NCBI RefSeq assembly: GCF_001426405.1
Contig: NZ_LMEP01000025.1
Coordinates: 1 to 64,000 of the forward strand
Length of the DNA: 64,000 nt
Direction: 5' to 3'
Source of the DNA: Streptomyces sp. Root1304
GTDB taxonomy: Bacteria; Actinomycetota; Actinomycetes; Streptomycetales; Streptomycetaceae
This document shows positions 45,222-53,568 of the stretch, one piece after another. The first letter of the stretch is position 1. Each line of letters opens with the position of its first letter. Under the pieces are notes generated by a model. That model had not been told where the DNA came from and did not search any database. It saw only the letters and a list, made by a program, of their open reading frames with translations. The position numbers and the translations under genes were made by a program.

Positions 45222-45634
45222 CCGCCCTCGACGCCACCCAGGCCGCGCTGGCCGCCGAGCACGCGGCGGTGTACGGGTACGGGGTCGTCGGCGGCCGGAT
45301 CGGCCCCGAGCGGCGCGCCGAGGCCACCGCCGCCTACGAGGCGCACCGGGCCCGCCGGGACGCCCTGCACCGGGCCGTACGGGACCTGGGCGGCTCCCCG
45401 GTGGCCGCGGAGGCCGCGTACGAACTGCCGTTCCCGGTGACGGACCCGGCCGGAGCCGTACGGCTCGCCGCCGTCCTGGAGGACCGGGTGGCCGGGGTGT
45501 ACTCCGATCTCGTCCGCGCCTCCCCGGGCCCGAAGCGGGGTGAGGCCGCCGCCGCGCTCACCGAGGCGGCGGTACGGGCCGTCCGCTGGCGCGGCAGCGA
45601 CGTAACCTTTCCTGGGCTGGCCGAGCGGGTCTGA
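45218..45634 (+). CDS. Ferritin-like DUF4439 protein
   Basis: A 138-residue helical protein with the DUF4439 opening ALAAEHAAVYGYGVVGGR and two further helices carrying Arg/Glu/His residues (HRARRDALHRAV). The family is predicted to adopt a four-helix ferritin-like bundle, but the metal-binding Glu/His set is incomplete by eye, so metal binding is uncertain. It has no signal peptide. Coupled to the preceding lipoprotein gene. Confidence 0.8.
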   Translation: MTALDATQAALAAEHAAVYGYGVVGGRIGPERRAEATAAYEAHRARRDALHRAVRDLGGSPVAAEAAYELPFPVTDPAGAVRLAAVLEDRVAGVYSDLVRASPGPKRGEAAAALTEAAVRAVRWRGSDVTFPGLAERV

Positions 45635-45665
45635 GCCCCGACCCGACCGAAGGAACAACGTACGC

Positions 45666-46565
45666 ATGGGTTTCGAACCGCCGCAGCGACTGGTGAGGAC
45701 GCTCAGTGAGACGTACGGGGACGCCGTCGCGGCCGAGTGGCTCGGGAAGCTGCCCGAGCTCGTCGGCCAGGTGCTCGACCACGCCTCGCTGGACGCCGAA
45801 CGGGTGATGGCCCCCGGCGGACGGAGCAGCCTCGTCGTGCTCGTCCGGCGGCCCGACGGCTCCCCCGCCGCGCTGAAGATCGCACCCCCCTTCGCCCGGC
45901 CGGACCGGGAGCGGGAGGCGCTCGCGCACTGGAACGGCTGGGGCGCGGTCCAGCTCCTCGACGGGGCCGGGGAGGGCGCGCTCGTCCTCGAACGACTCCA
46001 TCCCGAGGTGTCGCTGCGCTCCCTGCCGGAGGCGAAGGCCCTTCTGGAGGCGGCCGGGACCGTGCGCAAGCTGTGGGTCGAGCCCCCGGCGGAGCACGGC
46101 TTCGAGACGGTGGCCGAGCGGACCGCCCGGCAGGCCTCCCCCATGGACGACTACCGGGCCGACGCCACCGCCGGTGAGCTGACGGCCGCCGCGCTGGCGG
46201 CCCGCGAGGAGCTGGTGGCGGCCGACGCCGAGACGCTGCTGCTGCACGGGAACTTCCGGCAGGGCAAGGTCCTCGCCGGGGACCGGGCGCCCTGGCTCGC
46301 GGTAGGCCCCGAGCCGCTGGTCGGCGAGCGGGCTTACGACCTCGCCCGGCTGGTACGGGACCGGGTCGAGGACCTGGTGGCGGCCTCCTCGGGCGCCTCG
46401 GCGGCCCGGCGGCGGGTCAACAAGCTGGCGGACTCGCTGGACGTGGACCGGGAGCGGCTGCGCGGCTGGACGCTGTTCCGCGCGGTCGAGTCGGGCACGC
46501 GGGCGCTGACGGCGGGCCGGCGGCAGGATGCCGAGCTGCTTCTGGAGTTCGCGGGCTGGCTGTAG
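45666..46565 (+). CDS. Aminoglycoside-phosphotransferase-like pseudokinase
   Basis: A 299-residue protein of the APH(6)/hydroxyurea phosphotransferase family. The ATP-site Lys is kept (LKIAPP, K71), and the C-lobe frame LLHGNFRQGKVLAG...LAVGPEPLVGERAYDLA is recognisable. However, the catalytic Asp of HGD is N196, the metal-binding Asn is K201 and the Asp of the DPKP motif is G214. Enzyme activity is therefore unlikely; a ligand-binding or regulatory role is inferred. A start with GAAGGA upstream gives MGFEPPQRLVR. It lies 31 bases after the DUF4439 gene. Confidence 0.8.
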   Translation: MGFEPPQRLVRTLSETYGDAVAAEWLGKLPELVGQVLDHASLDAERVMAPGGRSSLVVLVRRPDGSPAALKIAPPFARPDREREALAHWNGWGAVQLLDGAGEGALVLERLHPEVSLRSLPEAKALLEAAGTVRKLWVEPPAEHGFETVAERTARQASPMDDYRADATAGELTAAALAAREELVAADAETLLLHGNFRQGKVLAGDRAPWLAVGPEPLVGERAYDLARLVRDRVEDLVAASSGASAARRRVNKLADSLDVDRERLRGWTLFRAVESGTRALTAGRRQDAELLLEFAGWL

Positions 46566-46608
46566 GGGAATACCCTTTTTATACCGTTCGGCTCGATTGG
46601 GGGCCGTG

Positions 46609-47574
46609 ATGATCCAAGAGGTGCTGTTGGTAGCGGCCGGCGCGGCCGCGGCGATAGCCGTGTACGCGGGCGCGGCGGCGCGAGTGGTGAAGCAGTACGA
46701 GCGCGGAGTGGTCTTCCGCTTCGGCCGGCTCCGTCACGACATCCGGTCCCCGGGATTCACCATGATCCTTCCCGGGGTGGACCGCCTCCACAAGGTGAAC
46801 ATGCAGATCGTCACGATGCCCGTCCCCGCGCAGGAGGGCATCACCCGGGACAACGTGACGGTCCGGGTCGACGCGGTCGTCTACTTCAAGGTCGTCGACG
46901 CCGCGGAGGCGCTCGTCCGGGTCGAGGACTACAAGTTCGCCGTCTCCCAGATGTCGCAGACCTCGCTGCGGTCGATCATCGGCAAGAGCGATCTCGACGA
47001 CCTGCTGTCCAACCGGGAGAAGCTCAACCAGGGTCTGGAACTCATGCTGGACTCCCCCGCCATCGGCTGGGGCGTCCAGATCGACCGGGTCGAGATCAAG
47101 GACGTGTCCCTGCCGGAGACCATGAAGCGCTCGATGGCCAGGCAGGCGGAGGCGGACCGCGAGCGGCGGGCGAGGGTCATCAACGCGGACGCGGAGCTCC
47201 AGGCCTCGAAGAAGCTCGCGGCGGCCGCGGCGGTGATGTCCGACCAGCCGGCGGCGCTCCAGCTCCGGCTGCTGCAGACGGTGGTCGCGGTGGCGGCGGA
47301 GAAGAACTCGACGCTGGTGCTGCCGTTCCCGGTGGAGCTGCTGAGGTTCCTGGAGCGGTCGACGGCGGGAACCTCGGCCGCCGCGAGCGAGACGCCCGCG
47401 ATGGGCGCGCCCGCCGTGCCGCCTCCGGCTCCCTCGCCCCCTCCCGCACCGGTGCAGCCGCCGGTGAGCGAGGCGTACCTGAAGGGGGCGGCGCACGCGG
47501 CGGAGGGCGTGGAACCGGTGGAGGACCTGACGGGGGCGTCGGTGGAGCCCGTACTCCCGGAGGAGGGCGCCTGA
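46609..47574 (+). CDS. Slipin (SPFH-domain membrane protein)
   Basis: A 321-residue stomatin-like protein. An N-terminal transmembrane segment (about 2-22) is followed by the SPFH domain (QYERGVVFRFGRLR through DVSLPETMKRSMARQAEA). A coiled-coil follows, then a Pro-rich tail (about 264-288) and an acidic end. It is membrane-associated and oligomeric; it likely organises membrane microdomains. ATG at 46609; a GTG immediately before it is possible. Confidence 0.9.
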   Translation: MIQEVLLVAAGAAAAIAVYAGAAARVVKQYERGVVFRFGRLRHDIRSPGFTMILPGVDRLHKVNMQIVTMPVPAQEGITRDNVTVRVDAVVYFKVVDAAEALVRVEDYKFAVSQMSQTSLRSIIGKSDLDDLLSNREKLNQGLELMLDSPAIGWGVQIDRVEIKDVSLPETMKRSMARQAEADRERRARVINADAELQASKKLAAAAAVMSDQPAALQLRLLQTVVAVAAEKNSTLVLPFPVELLRFLERSTAGTSAAASETPAMGAPAVPPPAPSPPPAPVQPPVSEAYLKGAAHAAEGVEPVEDLTGASVEPVLPEEGA

Positions 47575-47582
47575 GGGCTCAC

Positions 47583-47620
47583 ACGGAAGGGGCGGGGGCC
47601 CGGGCCCCCGCCCCTTCCGT
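47583..47620. terminator. Bidirectional terminator between slipin and proS
   Basis: A 38-bp perfect palindrome (19-base arms 47583-47601 and 47602-47620) lies between convergent genes. Confidence 0.9.
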
Positions 47621-47634
47621 CGTGCTTCCGGCCG

Positions 47635-49338
47635 TCAGGCGGTCAGGCGCGCGATGGCCTCGTCGACGGTCAGCTCCTCGCGCTCGCCCGTGCGGCGGTC
47701 CTTCAGCTCGACGACGCCCTCGCCGGAGCGACGGCCCGCGACCAGGATCTTCGGGACGCCCATCAGCTCCGCGTCGGTGAACTTGACGCCCGGGGAGACG
47801 CCCGCGCGGTCGTCGACCATGACGCGGAGGCCGGCTGCGGCCAGCTTGTCGGAGACCTCCAGGGCCAGCTCGGTCTGGAGGGCCTTGCCGGCGGCGACGA
47901 CGTGCACGTCGGCCGGGGCGACCTCGGCGGACCAGCACAGGCCCTTCTCGTCCGCCGTCTGCTCGGCGAGGGCGGCGACGGCGCGCGAGACGCCGATGCC
48001 GTACGAGCCCATGGTCACCCGGACCGGCTTGCCGTTCTGGCCGAGGACGTCGAGCTTGAGTGCGTCGGCGTACTTGCGGCCCAGCTGGAAGATGTGGCCG
48101 ATCTCGATCGCGCGGTCCAGCTTCAGGCCGGTGCCGCACTTGGGGCAGGGGTCGCCCTCCTCGACGACGACGACGTCGACGTACTCGGAGACCTCGAAGT
48201 CGCGCCCCGCGACGACGTTCTTCGCGTGCATGCCGTCCTTGTTGGCGCCCGTGATCCAGGAGGTGCCGGGGGCGACGCGCGGGTCGGCGATGTAGGTGAC
48301 CTTCTCCAGGCCCTGGGGGCCGACGTAGCCGCGGACGAGGTCGGCGCGCTGCGCGAAGTCCTCCTCCGTCACCAGCTCGACCGTGGCGGTCGGGCCGAAG
48401 TGTTCCTCGACCTTGCCCATGTCGACCTCGCGGTCGCCGGGGACGCCGATGGCGACGATCTCGCCGTCGACCTTCACCAGGAGGTTCTTCAGGGTCGCGG
48501 AGGCGGGCACGCCCAGCGAGGCGGCGAGCGTCTCGATGGTGGGGGTGTCGGGGGTCGGGATCTCCTCGGCGGCGGGGACCGCGGCGGCGTCGACCGGCTT
48601 CACGGCCTGGTGCACCGCTTCGGTGTTCGCGGCGAAGTCGCAGTTCGGGCAGTCGGCGAAGGTGTCCTCGCCGGCCTCGGCCGGGGCGAGGAACTCCTCG
48701 GACTTGGAGCCGCCCATGGCGCCGGCGGTGGCGGCGACGATGCGGTAGTCGAGGCCGAGGCGCTCGAAGACCCGCTGGTACGCCTGGCGGTGCAGGGCGT
48801 ACGACCGGGCCAGGCCCTCGTCCTCGGTGTCGAAGGAGTACGAGTCCTTCATCAGGAACTCGCGGCCGCGCAGGATGCCGGCGCGGGGGCGGGCCTCGTC
48901 GCGGAACTTGGTCTGGATCTGGTACAGGATGACCGGCAGGTCCTTGTAGGACGAGCACTGGTCCTTGACCAGGAGGGTGAAGATCTCCTCGTGGGTGGGG
49001 CCGAGGAGGTAGTCGCCGCCCTTGCGGTCCTGGAGGCGGAACAGCTCGGCGCCGTACTCGTCCCAGCGGCCGGTGGCCTCGTAGGGCTCGCGGGGCAGCA
49101 GCGCGGGCAGGGAGACCTCCTGGGCGCCGATGGCGTCCATCTCCTCGCGGACGATGCGCTCGACGTTGGCGAGGACCTTCTTGCCGAGGGGCAGCCAGCT
49201 CCAGATGCCGGCGGCGGTGCGGCGGACGTAGCCGGCGCGGACGAGGAGCTTGTGGCTGAGGACCTCGGCGTCCGCCGGGTCGTCGCGCAGCGTCTTCGCC
49301 ATCAACTGGGACATGCGCTGGACCGGTGCGTTGGCCAT
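47635..49338 (-). CDS. proS: Prolyl-tRNA synthetase, bacterial type
   Basis: A 567-residue class II synthetase that charges tRNA-Pro. Motif 2 (TKFRDEARPRAGILRGREFLMKD, in part), motif 3 (SYGIGVSRAVAAL) and the bacterial YbaK-like editing insertion (about 225-390) are present. Two CxxC pairs, DCPNCDF and PCPKCGTGL, flank the insertion and may bind zinc. The C-terminal anticodon-binding domain is intact. The ATG at 49338 has AGGAG upstream. Confidence 0.96.
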   Translation of the reverse strand: MANAPVQRMSQLMAKTLRDDPADAEVLSHKLLVRAGYVRRTAAGIWSWLPLGKKVLANVERIVREEMDAIGAQEVSLPALLPREPYEATGRWDEYGAELFRLQDRKGGDYLLGPTHEEIFTLLVKDQCSSYKDLPVILYQIQTKFRDEARPRAGILRGREFLMKDSYSFDTEDEGLARSYALHRQAYQRVFERLGLDYRIVAATAGAMGGSKSEEFLAPAEAGEDTFADCPNCDFAANTEAVHQAVKPVDAAAVPAAEEIPTPDTPTIETLAASLGVPASATLKNLLVKVDGEIVAIGVPGDREVDMGKVEEHFGPTATVELVTEEDFAQRADLVRGYVGPQGLEKVTYIADPRVAPGTSWITGANKDGMHAKNVVAGRDFEVSEYVDVVVVEEGDPCPKCGTGLKLDRAIEIGHIFQLGRKYADALKLDVLGQNGKPVRVTMGSYGIGVSRAVAALAEQTADEKGLCWSAEVAPADVHVVAAGKALQTELALEVSDKLAAAGLRVMVDDRAGVSPGVKFTDAELMGVPKILVAGRRSGEGVVELKDRRTGEREELTVDEAIARLTA

Positions 49339-49370
49339 GGTTCTCGTACTCCTGCCGGGACATGGGGTTC

Positions 49371-49406
49371 CCCCCTGCTCGGGCGGAGCCGAGAGCTCGG
49401 GGGAGG
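49371..49406. repeat. REP-like intergenic palindrome upstream of proS
   Basis: An imperfect palindrome (CCCCCTGCTCGG... to ...CTCGGGGGAGG) with nested stem CTCGG/GCCGAG. Similar CT-GAGAGCTCGGGGG elements recur between genes in many Streptomyces genomes. It lies between proS and the GNAT gene upstream and may stabilise or end transcripts; the assignment is from memory of the repeat family. Confidence 0.45.
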
Positions 49407-49448
49407 TGATGGCTAGGAGGTTATCCGGGCGGCCCCTGGTCGGAGAAA

Positions 49449-49994
49449 TCAGTTCCGGCGCCTGAGCGGCAGCGGCGCGCCCATCACGGCGTACGGGCGG
49501 GCGGCGCTCGGGAAGTGCACCTGGCGTGCGAGGTCGGTGTAGCCGAGGGAGCGGTAGAGGCCGCGGGCCGGGCTGTCGGTGTCGATCGCGGAGAGGATCG
49601 AGCGCGGCTCGGCGGCGCCGTCGGTGATGGTGGTGATCAGTTCGCGGCCCACCCCGCGCCCCTGGTGGGCGGGGTGGACGTGGAGTTCGGTGATGACGAA
49701 CGAGTCGTCGAGCCAGTCGGCGGTGCCGTTGATCCGGAGGTATCCCTCGACGACGGTGGACCACCAGTGGGTGCGGTCGTTGGGCATCCCGTAGACGAAG
49801 CCGACGAGCGTCCCGTCGGGGGTGGTGGCCCCGTAGGCGCGGGCGCCGGGGCTCAGCAGGTGGCGCAGCACGATGTGGCGGCGTACGGCGACCTCGTCCT
49901 GGTCCAGGCCGAAGGCGAGCGCCTGCACGGCGAGGGCCTCGTCGACCCGGGCGGCGAGATTGACCGGCCCGATCATGACCTGTGCGTCATCCAT
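49449..49994 (-). CDS. GNAT family N-acetyltransferase
   Basis: A 181-residue single-domain acetyltransferase. The acetyl-CoA motif A is clear: ITELHVHPAHQGRGVGRELI (about 105-124), followed by a C-terminal RGLYRSLGYTD motif B. The acceptor substrate is unknown. The ATG at 49994 is chosen over a GTG three codons earlier; AGGG is nearby. It is transcribed in the same direction as proS and the DUF4081-GNAT gene. Confidence 0.85.
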   Translation of the reverse strand: MDDAQVMIGPVNLAARVDEALAVQALAFGLDQDEVAVRRHIVLRHLLSPGARAYGATTPDGTLVGFVYGMPNDRTHWWSTVVEGYLRINGTADWLDDSFVITELHVHPAHQGRGVGRELITTITDGAAEPRSILSAIDTDSPARGLYRSLGYTDLARQVHFPSAARPYAVMGAPLPLRRRN

Positions 49995-50022
49995 GCGGCG
50001 CACCCTACAAGCGGCCGGGGCC

Positions 50023-50868
50023 TCAGAACAGCACGCTCATGAAGGCGCCGGTCTCGCGGAAGCCGACACGGCGGTACGCGGCGCGGGCGGGGGTGTTGTA
50101 GTCGTTCACGTACAGGCTCACGACGGGGGCGACGTCGGCCAGCGCGTACTGGAGGACGGCGGCCATGCCCGACTCGGAGAGGCCCTTGCCGCGGTGCTCG
50201 GGGGCCACCCAGACGCCCTGGATCTGGCAGGCCTGGCGGGTCGCCGCGCCGATCTCGGCCTTGAAGACGACCTTGCCGTCCTCGACGCGGGCGAAGGAAC
50301 GCCCCGAGCCGACGAGCTCGGCGACCCTGGCCTGGTAGAGCAGCCCGCCGTCGTTCGCGAGCGGGGAGATGCCGACCTCCTCGGTGAACATGGCCACGCA
50401 GGCGGGCATGATCACGTCCATCTCGTCCTTGCGGACCCGGCGGACCAGCGGGTCGGGGGCGACGGTGGCGGAGGGCTCCTCCGCGACCATCAGGGGCTGG
50501 CGGGCGCGGACGTCGCGGGCGGGGCCCCAGCTGGGTTCGAGGAGGCGCCACAGCTCGGCGGTGGGCTCGACGGGGCCGACGATCGAGGAGCAGCGGCGGC
50601 CGATCCTGCGGGCCCGGTCGGCGAAGGCGCGGACGGCCTCGGGGGTGGCGCAGAGGGGCACGAGGTTGGCGCCCGCGTAGCAGAGGGACCGCAGCCGGCC
50701 CTCGCTGTACCAGCCCCACATCTCGCCGCCCAGGCGCCAGGGATCGAGCCCGGCGATCTGGACGCGGGCGGTGACGAAGGCGTTCTCGACGGGGGCGCTC
50801 TCCAGGACGGCGAGTGCGGCGCCGAGGTCGGCGGGTTCGAGGACCCGGGTGGCGGGTTGTGTCAACAC
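50023..50868 (-). CDS. GNAT acetyltransferase with N-terminal DUF4081-like domain
   Basis: A 281-residue protein. The N-terminal part (FVTARVQIAGLDPWRLGGEMWGW, about 31-53 in part) is of the DUF4081 type. The C-terminal GNAT half has IQGVWVAPEHRGKGLSESG and YVNDYNTPARAAYRRVGF. The two-part layout is common in actinobacteria; substrate unknown. It lies 28 bases upstream of the smaller GNAT gene, so co-transcription is likely. Confidence 0.85.
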   Translation of the reverse strand: MLTQPATRVLEPADLGAALAVLESAPVENAFVTARVQIAGLDPWRLGGEMWGWYSEGRLRSLCYAGANLVPLCATPEAVRAFADRARRIGRRCSSIVGPVEPTAELWRLLEPSWGPARDVRARQPLMVAEEPSATVAPDPLVRRVRKDEMDVIMPACVAMFTEEVGISPLANDGGLLYQARVAELVGSGRSFARVEDGKVVFKAEIGAATRQACQIQGVWVAPEHRGKGLSESGMAAVLQYALADVAPVVSLYVNDYNTPARAAYRRVGFRETGAFMSVLF

Positions 50869-50942
50869 GAGGGGGCCTCACCGTGCGGTTCTGCTGGTCT
50901 CCGCACTTTACCCTTCCCGTCTGTGGCGGGGCCCTCCACGCG

Positions 50943-50983
50943 GACGAAGCCCCTCCGCCCGGTGGGGGCGGAGGGGCTTCGTC
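50943..50983 (-). terminator. Terminator downstream of ispG
   Basis: A perfect 18-bp stem (50943-50960 with 50966-50983) and a five-base loop begin 16 bases past the ispG stop. Confidence 0.85.
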
Positions 50984-50999
50984 GTACGGGTCCGGAGGC

Positions 51000-52157
51000 T
51001 CAGCCGGCGACGGCGACCGAGGGCTCGCCGCTGGCGACGCCGTCCTTCTCCATCTGCTCGGCGATCTTCAGCGCCTCTTCGATCAGGGTCTCGACGATCT
51101 TCGACTCGGGGACGGTCTTGATGACCTCGCCCTTGACGAAGATCTGGCCCTTGCCGTTGCCGGAGGCGACACCGAGGTCGGCCTCGCGGGCCTCGCCGGG
51201 GCCGTTCACGACGCAGCCCATGACGGCCACGCGCAGCGGGACGGTCATGCCGTCGAGGCCGGCGGTGACCTCCTCCGCGAGCTTGTAGACGTCGACCTGG
51301 GCGCGGCCGCAGGACGGGCAGGAGACGATCTCCAGACGGCGCTGGCGCAGGTTCAGCGACTCCAGGATCTGGATGCCGACCTTGATCTCCTCGGCCGGCG
51401 GCGCGGAGAGCGAGACGCGGATGGTGTCGCCGATGCCCTGGGAGAGCAGCGCGCCGAAGGCGACGGCGGACTTGATGGTGCCCTGGAAGGCCGGGCCCGC
51501 CTCGGTGACGCCGAGGTGCAGCGGGTAGTCGCTCTGGGCGGCGAGCTGGCGGTACGCCTCGACCATGACGACCGGGTCGTTGTGCTTGACCGAGATCTTG
51601 ATGTCGCGGAAGCCGTGCTCCTCGAAGAGGGAGGCCTCCCAGAGGGCGGACTCGACGAGCGCCTCGGGGGTGGCCTTGCCGTACTTCTTCAGCAGGCGGG
51701 CGTCGAGCGAACCGGCGTTCACACCGATGCGGATCGGGGTGCCGGCGTCGGAGGCCGCCTTGGCGATCTCCTTGACCTTGTCGTCGAACTGCTTGATGTT
51801 GCCCGGGTTGACGCGGACGGCCGCGCAGCCCGCGTCGATCGCCGCGAACACGTACTTCGGCTGGAAGTGGATGTCGGCGATGACCGGGATCTGCGACTTC
51901 CGGGCGATCGTCGCCAGGGCGTCGGCGTCGTCCTGGGTCGGGCAGGCCACGCGCACGATCTGGCAGCCGGAGGCGGTCAGCTCGGCGATCTGCTGGAGCG
52001 TGGCACCGATGTCGGAGGTGCGGGTGGTGGTCATCGACTGCACGGAGACGGGTGCGTCACCGCCGACGGCCACGCTGCCGACCTGGATCTGGCGGCTCTT
52101 GCGCCGCTCGGCGAGCCGGGTCGGGACGGTCGGGATACCGAGCGAAATCGCGGTCAT
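51000..52157 (-). CDS. ispG: 4-hydroxy-3-methylbut-2-en-1-yl diphosphate synthase
   Basis: A 385-residue iron-sulfur enzyme converting MEcPP to HMBPP in the MEP isoprenoid pathway. The N-terminal TIM-barrel opening VQSMTTTRTSDIGATLQQI (in part) and the 4Fe-4S cysteines (CPSC near residue 280; CVVNGPGE near 312) are intact. dxr is encoded just upstream with the rseP-like protease between them, an arrangement conserved in actinobacteria. Confidence 0.96.
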   Translation of the reverse strand: MTAISLGIPTVPTRLAERRKSRQIQVGSVAVGGDAPVSVQSMTTTRTSDIGATLQQIAELTASGCQIVRVACPTQDDADALATIARKSQIPVIADIHFQPKYVFAAIDAGCAAVRVNPGNIKQFDDKVKEIAKAASDAGTPIRIGVNAGSLDARLLKKYGKATPEALVESALWEASLFEEHGFRDIKISVKHNDPVVMVEAYRQLAAQSDYPLHLGVTEAGPAFQGTIKSAVAFGALLSQGIGDTIRVSLSAPPAEEIKVGIQILESLNLRQRRLEIVSCPSCGRAQVDVYKLAEEVTAGLDGMTVPLRVAVMGCVVNGPGEAREADLGVASGNGKGQIFVKGEVIKTVPESKIVETLIEEALKIAEQMEKDGVASGEPSVAVAG

Positions 52158-52222
52158 CTTGTGTGCAACCTCAAGGTTGTGCGTCGGCGGGCTCAGGTCT
52201 CCGAGGTTACCGCCCCGGGGAC

Positions 52223-52254
52223 GGGGGGCCGGACACCATCGGGTGCGGCCCCCC
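52223..52254 (-). terminator. Hairpin downstream of the rseP-like gene
   Basis: GGGGGGCCG (52223-52231) pairs with CGGCCCCCC (52246-52254), and inner bases extend the stem imperfectly. It starts seven bases past the stop and precedes ispG; it may attenuate transcription into ispG. Confidence 0.65.
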
Positions 52255-52260
52255 TGCGGG

Positions 52261-53568
52261 TCAAGTGATCCTCACCGGGTTGACGAGGTCGGCGGCGAGG
52301 ACGAGCAGCGTGAAGCAGACGAACACGCCGGCCACCACGTACGCGGCGGGCATCAGCTTCGCCACGTCGAAGGGGCCGGGGTCGGGGCGCTTGAAGAGCC
52401 GGGCCGTGTGGCGGCGCACGGACTCCCACAGGGCGCCCGCGATGTGGCCGCCGTCGAGCGGCAGCAGCGGGAGCATGTTGAACAGGAACAGCGAGACGTT
52501 GAAGTACACGAGCAGGTTCATGAACGTCACGAGGATCGTCGTCGGCGGGGCCTCGATGTTCATGAGTTCGCCGGTGATCCGGGCGGCGCCGACGACACCG
52601 ACGGGCGAGTCGTCGGCGCGCTCGCCGTCGCCGAAGGTGGCGTCCCACAGGCCGGGGATCTTGCCCGGGAGGGCGATGACCGAGTGGACGCCGTTCTCCA
52701 GGAGCTCGCCCATGCGGTCGGTGGTCTCGCCGAAGGAGAGGGGCGCGACCTCGGTCTTGGAGGCGAAGCCGAGGTATCCGGCCTCGATGTAGGTCAGCGG
52801 CTGGACGACCTTGCCGTCCGCGTCCTTCTTCGGGACCCGGTTGGGCACCAGGGTGGGGTGCAGGTCGACGCGCTGCCCGGCCCGCTCGACGGTGATCGTG
52901 GCGGGGCCGATGGTGTCCCGGATGCGGTCCGAGAGGGTGTCCCAGTCGGCCACCGGCGTCCCGTTGAACGCGACGATCCTGTCGCCGTCCTTCAGACCCG
53001 CCTGGAACGCCGGGGACACGGGGTCGCCCGCCCGGCAGGTCTCGCGCTTCTCGCTCTGGGCGATGACGCACTTCTGGACGCCGGCGACCTGGGTCGTCTG
53101 GCCCGCGATGCCCAGCGTCATCATCGAGCCGAAGAACAGCGCCGCCGCCAGGACCAGGTTCATGAAGGGTCCGGCGAACATGACGATGACGCGCTTCCAC
53201 GGCTTGCGCGTGTAGAAGAGGCGGGTCTCGTCGCCCTCCTGGAGCTCCTCGTACGAGGCCTCCCTGGCGTCCTCGATCATCGAGCGCCAGGGCGAGGTGG
53301 AGCGGGCCTCGATCTTGCCGTCCTCGCCGGGCGGGAACATGCCGATCATGCGGATGTAGCCGCCGGCCGGGATGGCCTTGAGGCCGTACTCGGTGTCGCC
53401 GCGCTTCTTCGACCAGATGGTGGGGCCGAAGCCGACCATGTACTGCGGCACCCGGATGCCGAAGAGCTTGGCCGTGGAGAGGTGGCCCAGCTCGTGCCAG
53501 GCGATGGAGATCAGCAGGCCCAGCGCGAACAGCACGATGCCCAGGGCGTACAGAAGCATTTCGGTCAT
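52261..53568 (-). CDS. RseP-like site-2 intramembrane zinc metalloprotease
   Basis: A 435-residue M50 protease. The HELGH zinc motif lies at 25-29 in the first transmembrane helix, and the third-ligand motif PLLPLDGGH lies near residue 370. A PDZ domain is between them (DPVSPAFQAGLKDGDRIVAFNG). It probably cleaves anti-sigma factors or signal peptides within the membrane. The ATG at 53568 overlaps the dxr stop (ATGA). It is called rseP or rip1 in related bacteria. Confidence 0.93.
   Translation of the reverse strand: MTEMLLYALGIVLFALGLLISIAWHELGHLSTAKLFGIRVPQYMVGFGPTIWSKKRGDTEYGLKAIPAGGYIRMIGMFPPGEDGKIEARSTSPWRSMIEDAREASYEELQEGDETRLFYTRKPWKRVIVMFAGPFMNLVLAAALFFGSMMTLGIAGQTTQVAGVQKCVIAQSEKRETCRAGDPVSPAFQAGLKDGDRIVAFNGTPVADWDTLSDRIRDTIGPATITVERAGQRVDLHPTLVPNRVPKKDADGKVVQPLTYIEAGYLGFASKTEVAPLSFGETTDRMGELLENGVHSVIALPGKIPGLWDATFGDGERADDSPVGVVGAARITGELMNIEAPPTTILVTFMNLLVYFNVSLFLFNMLPLLPLDGGHIAGALWESVRRHTARLFKRPDPGPFDVAKLMPAAYVVAGVFVCFTLLVLAADLVNPVRIT

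Noticed and set aside
45666..46565. Aminoglycoside resistance gene
   Set aside because: The catalytic Asp and metal ligands are replaced (N196, K201, G214), so resistance activity is not supported.
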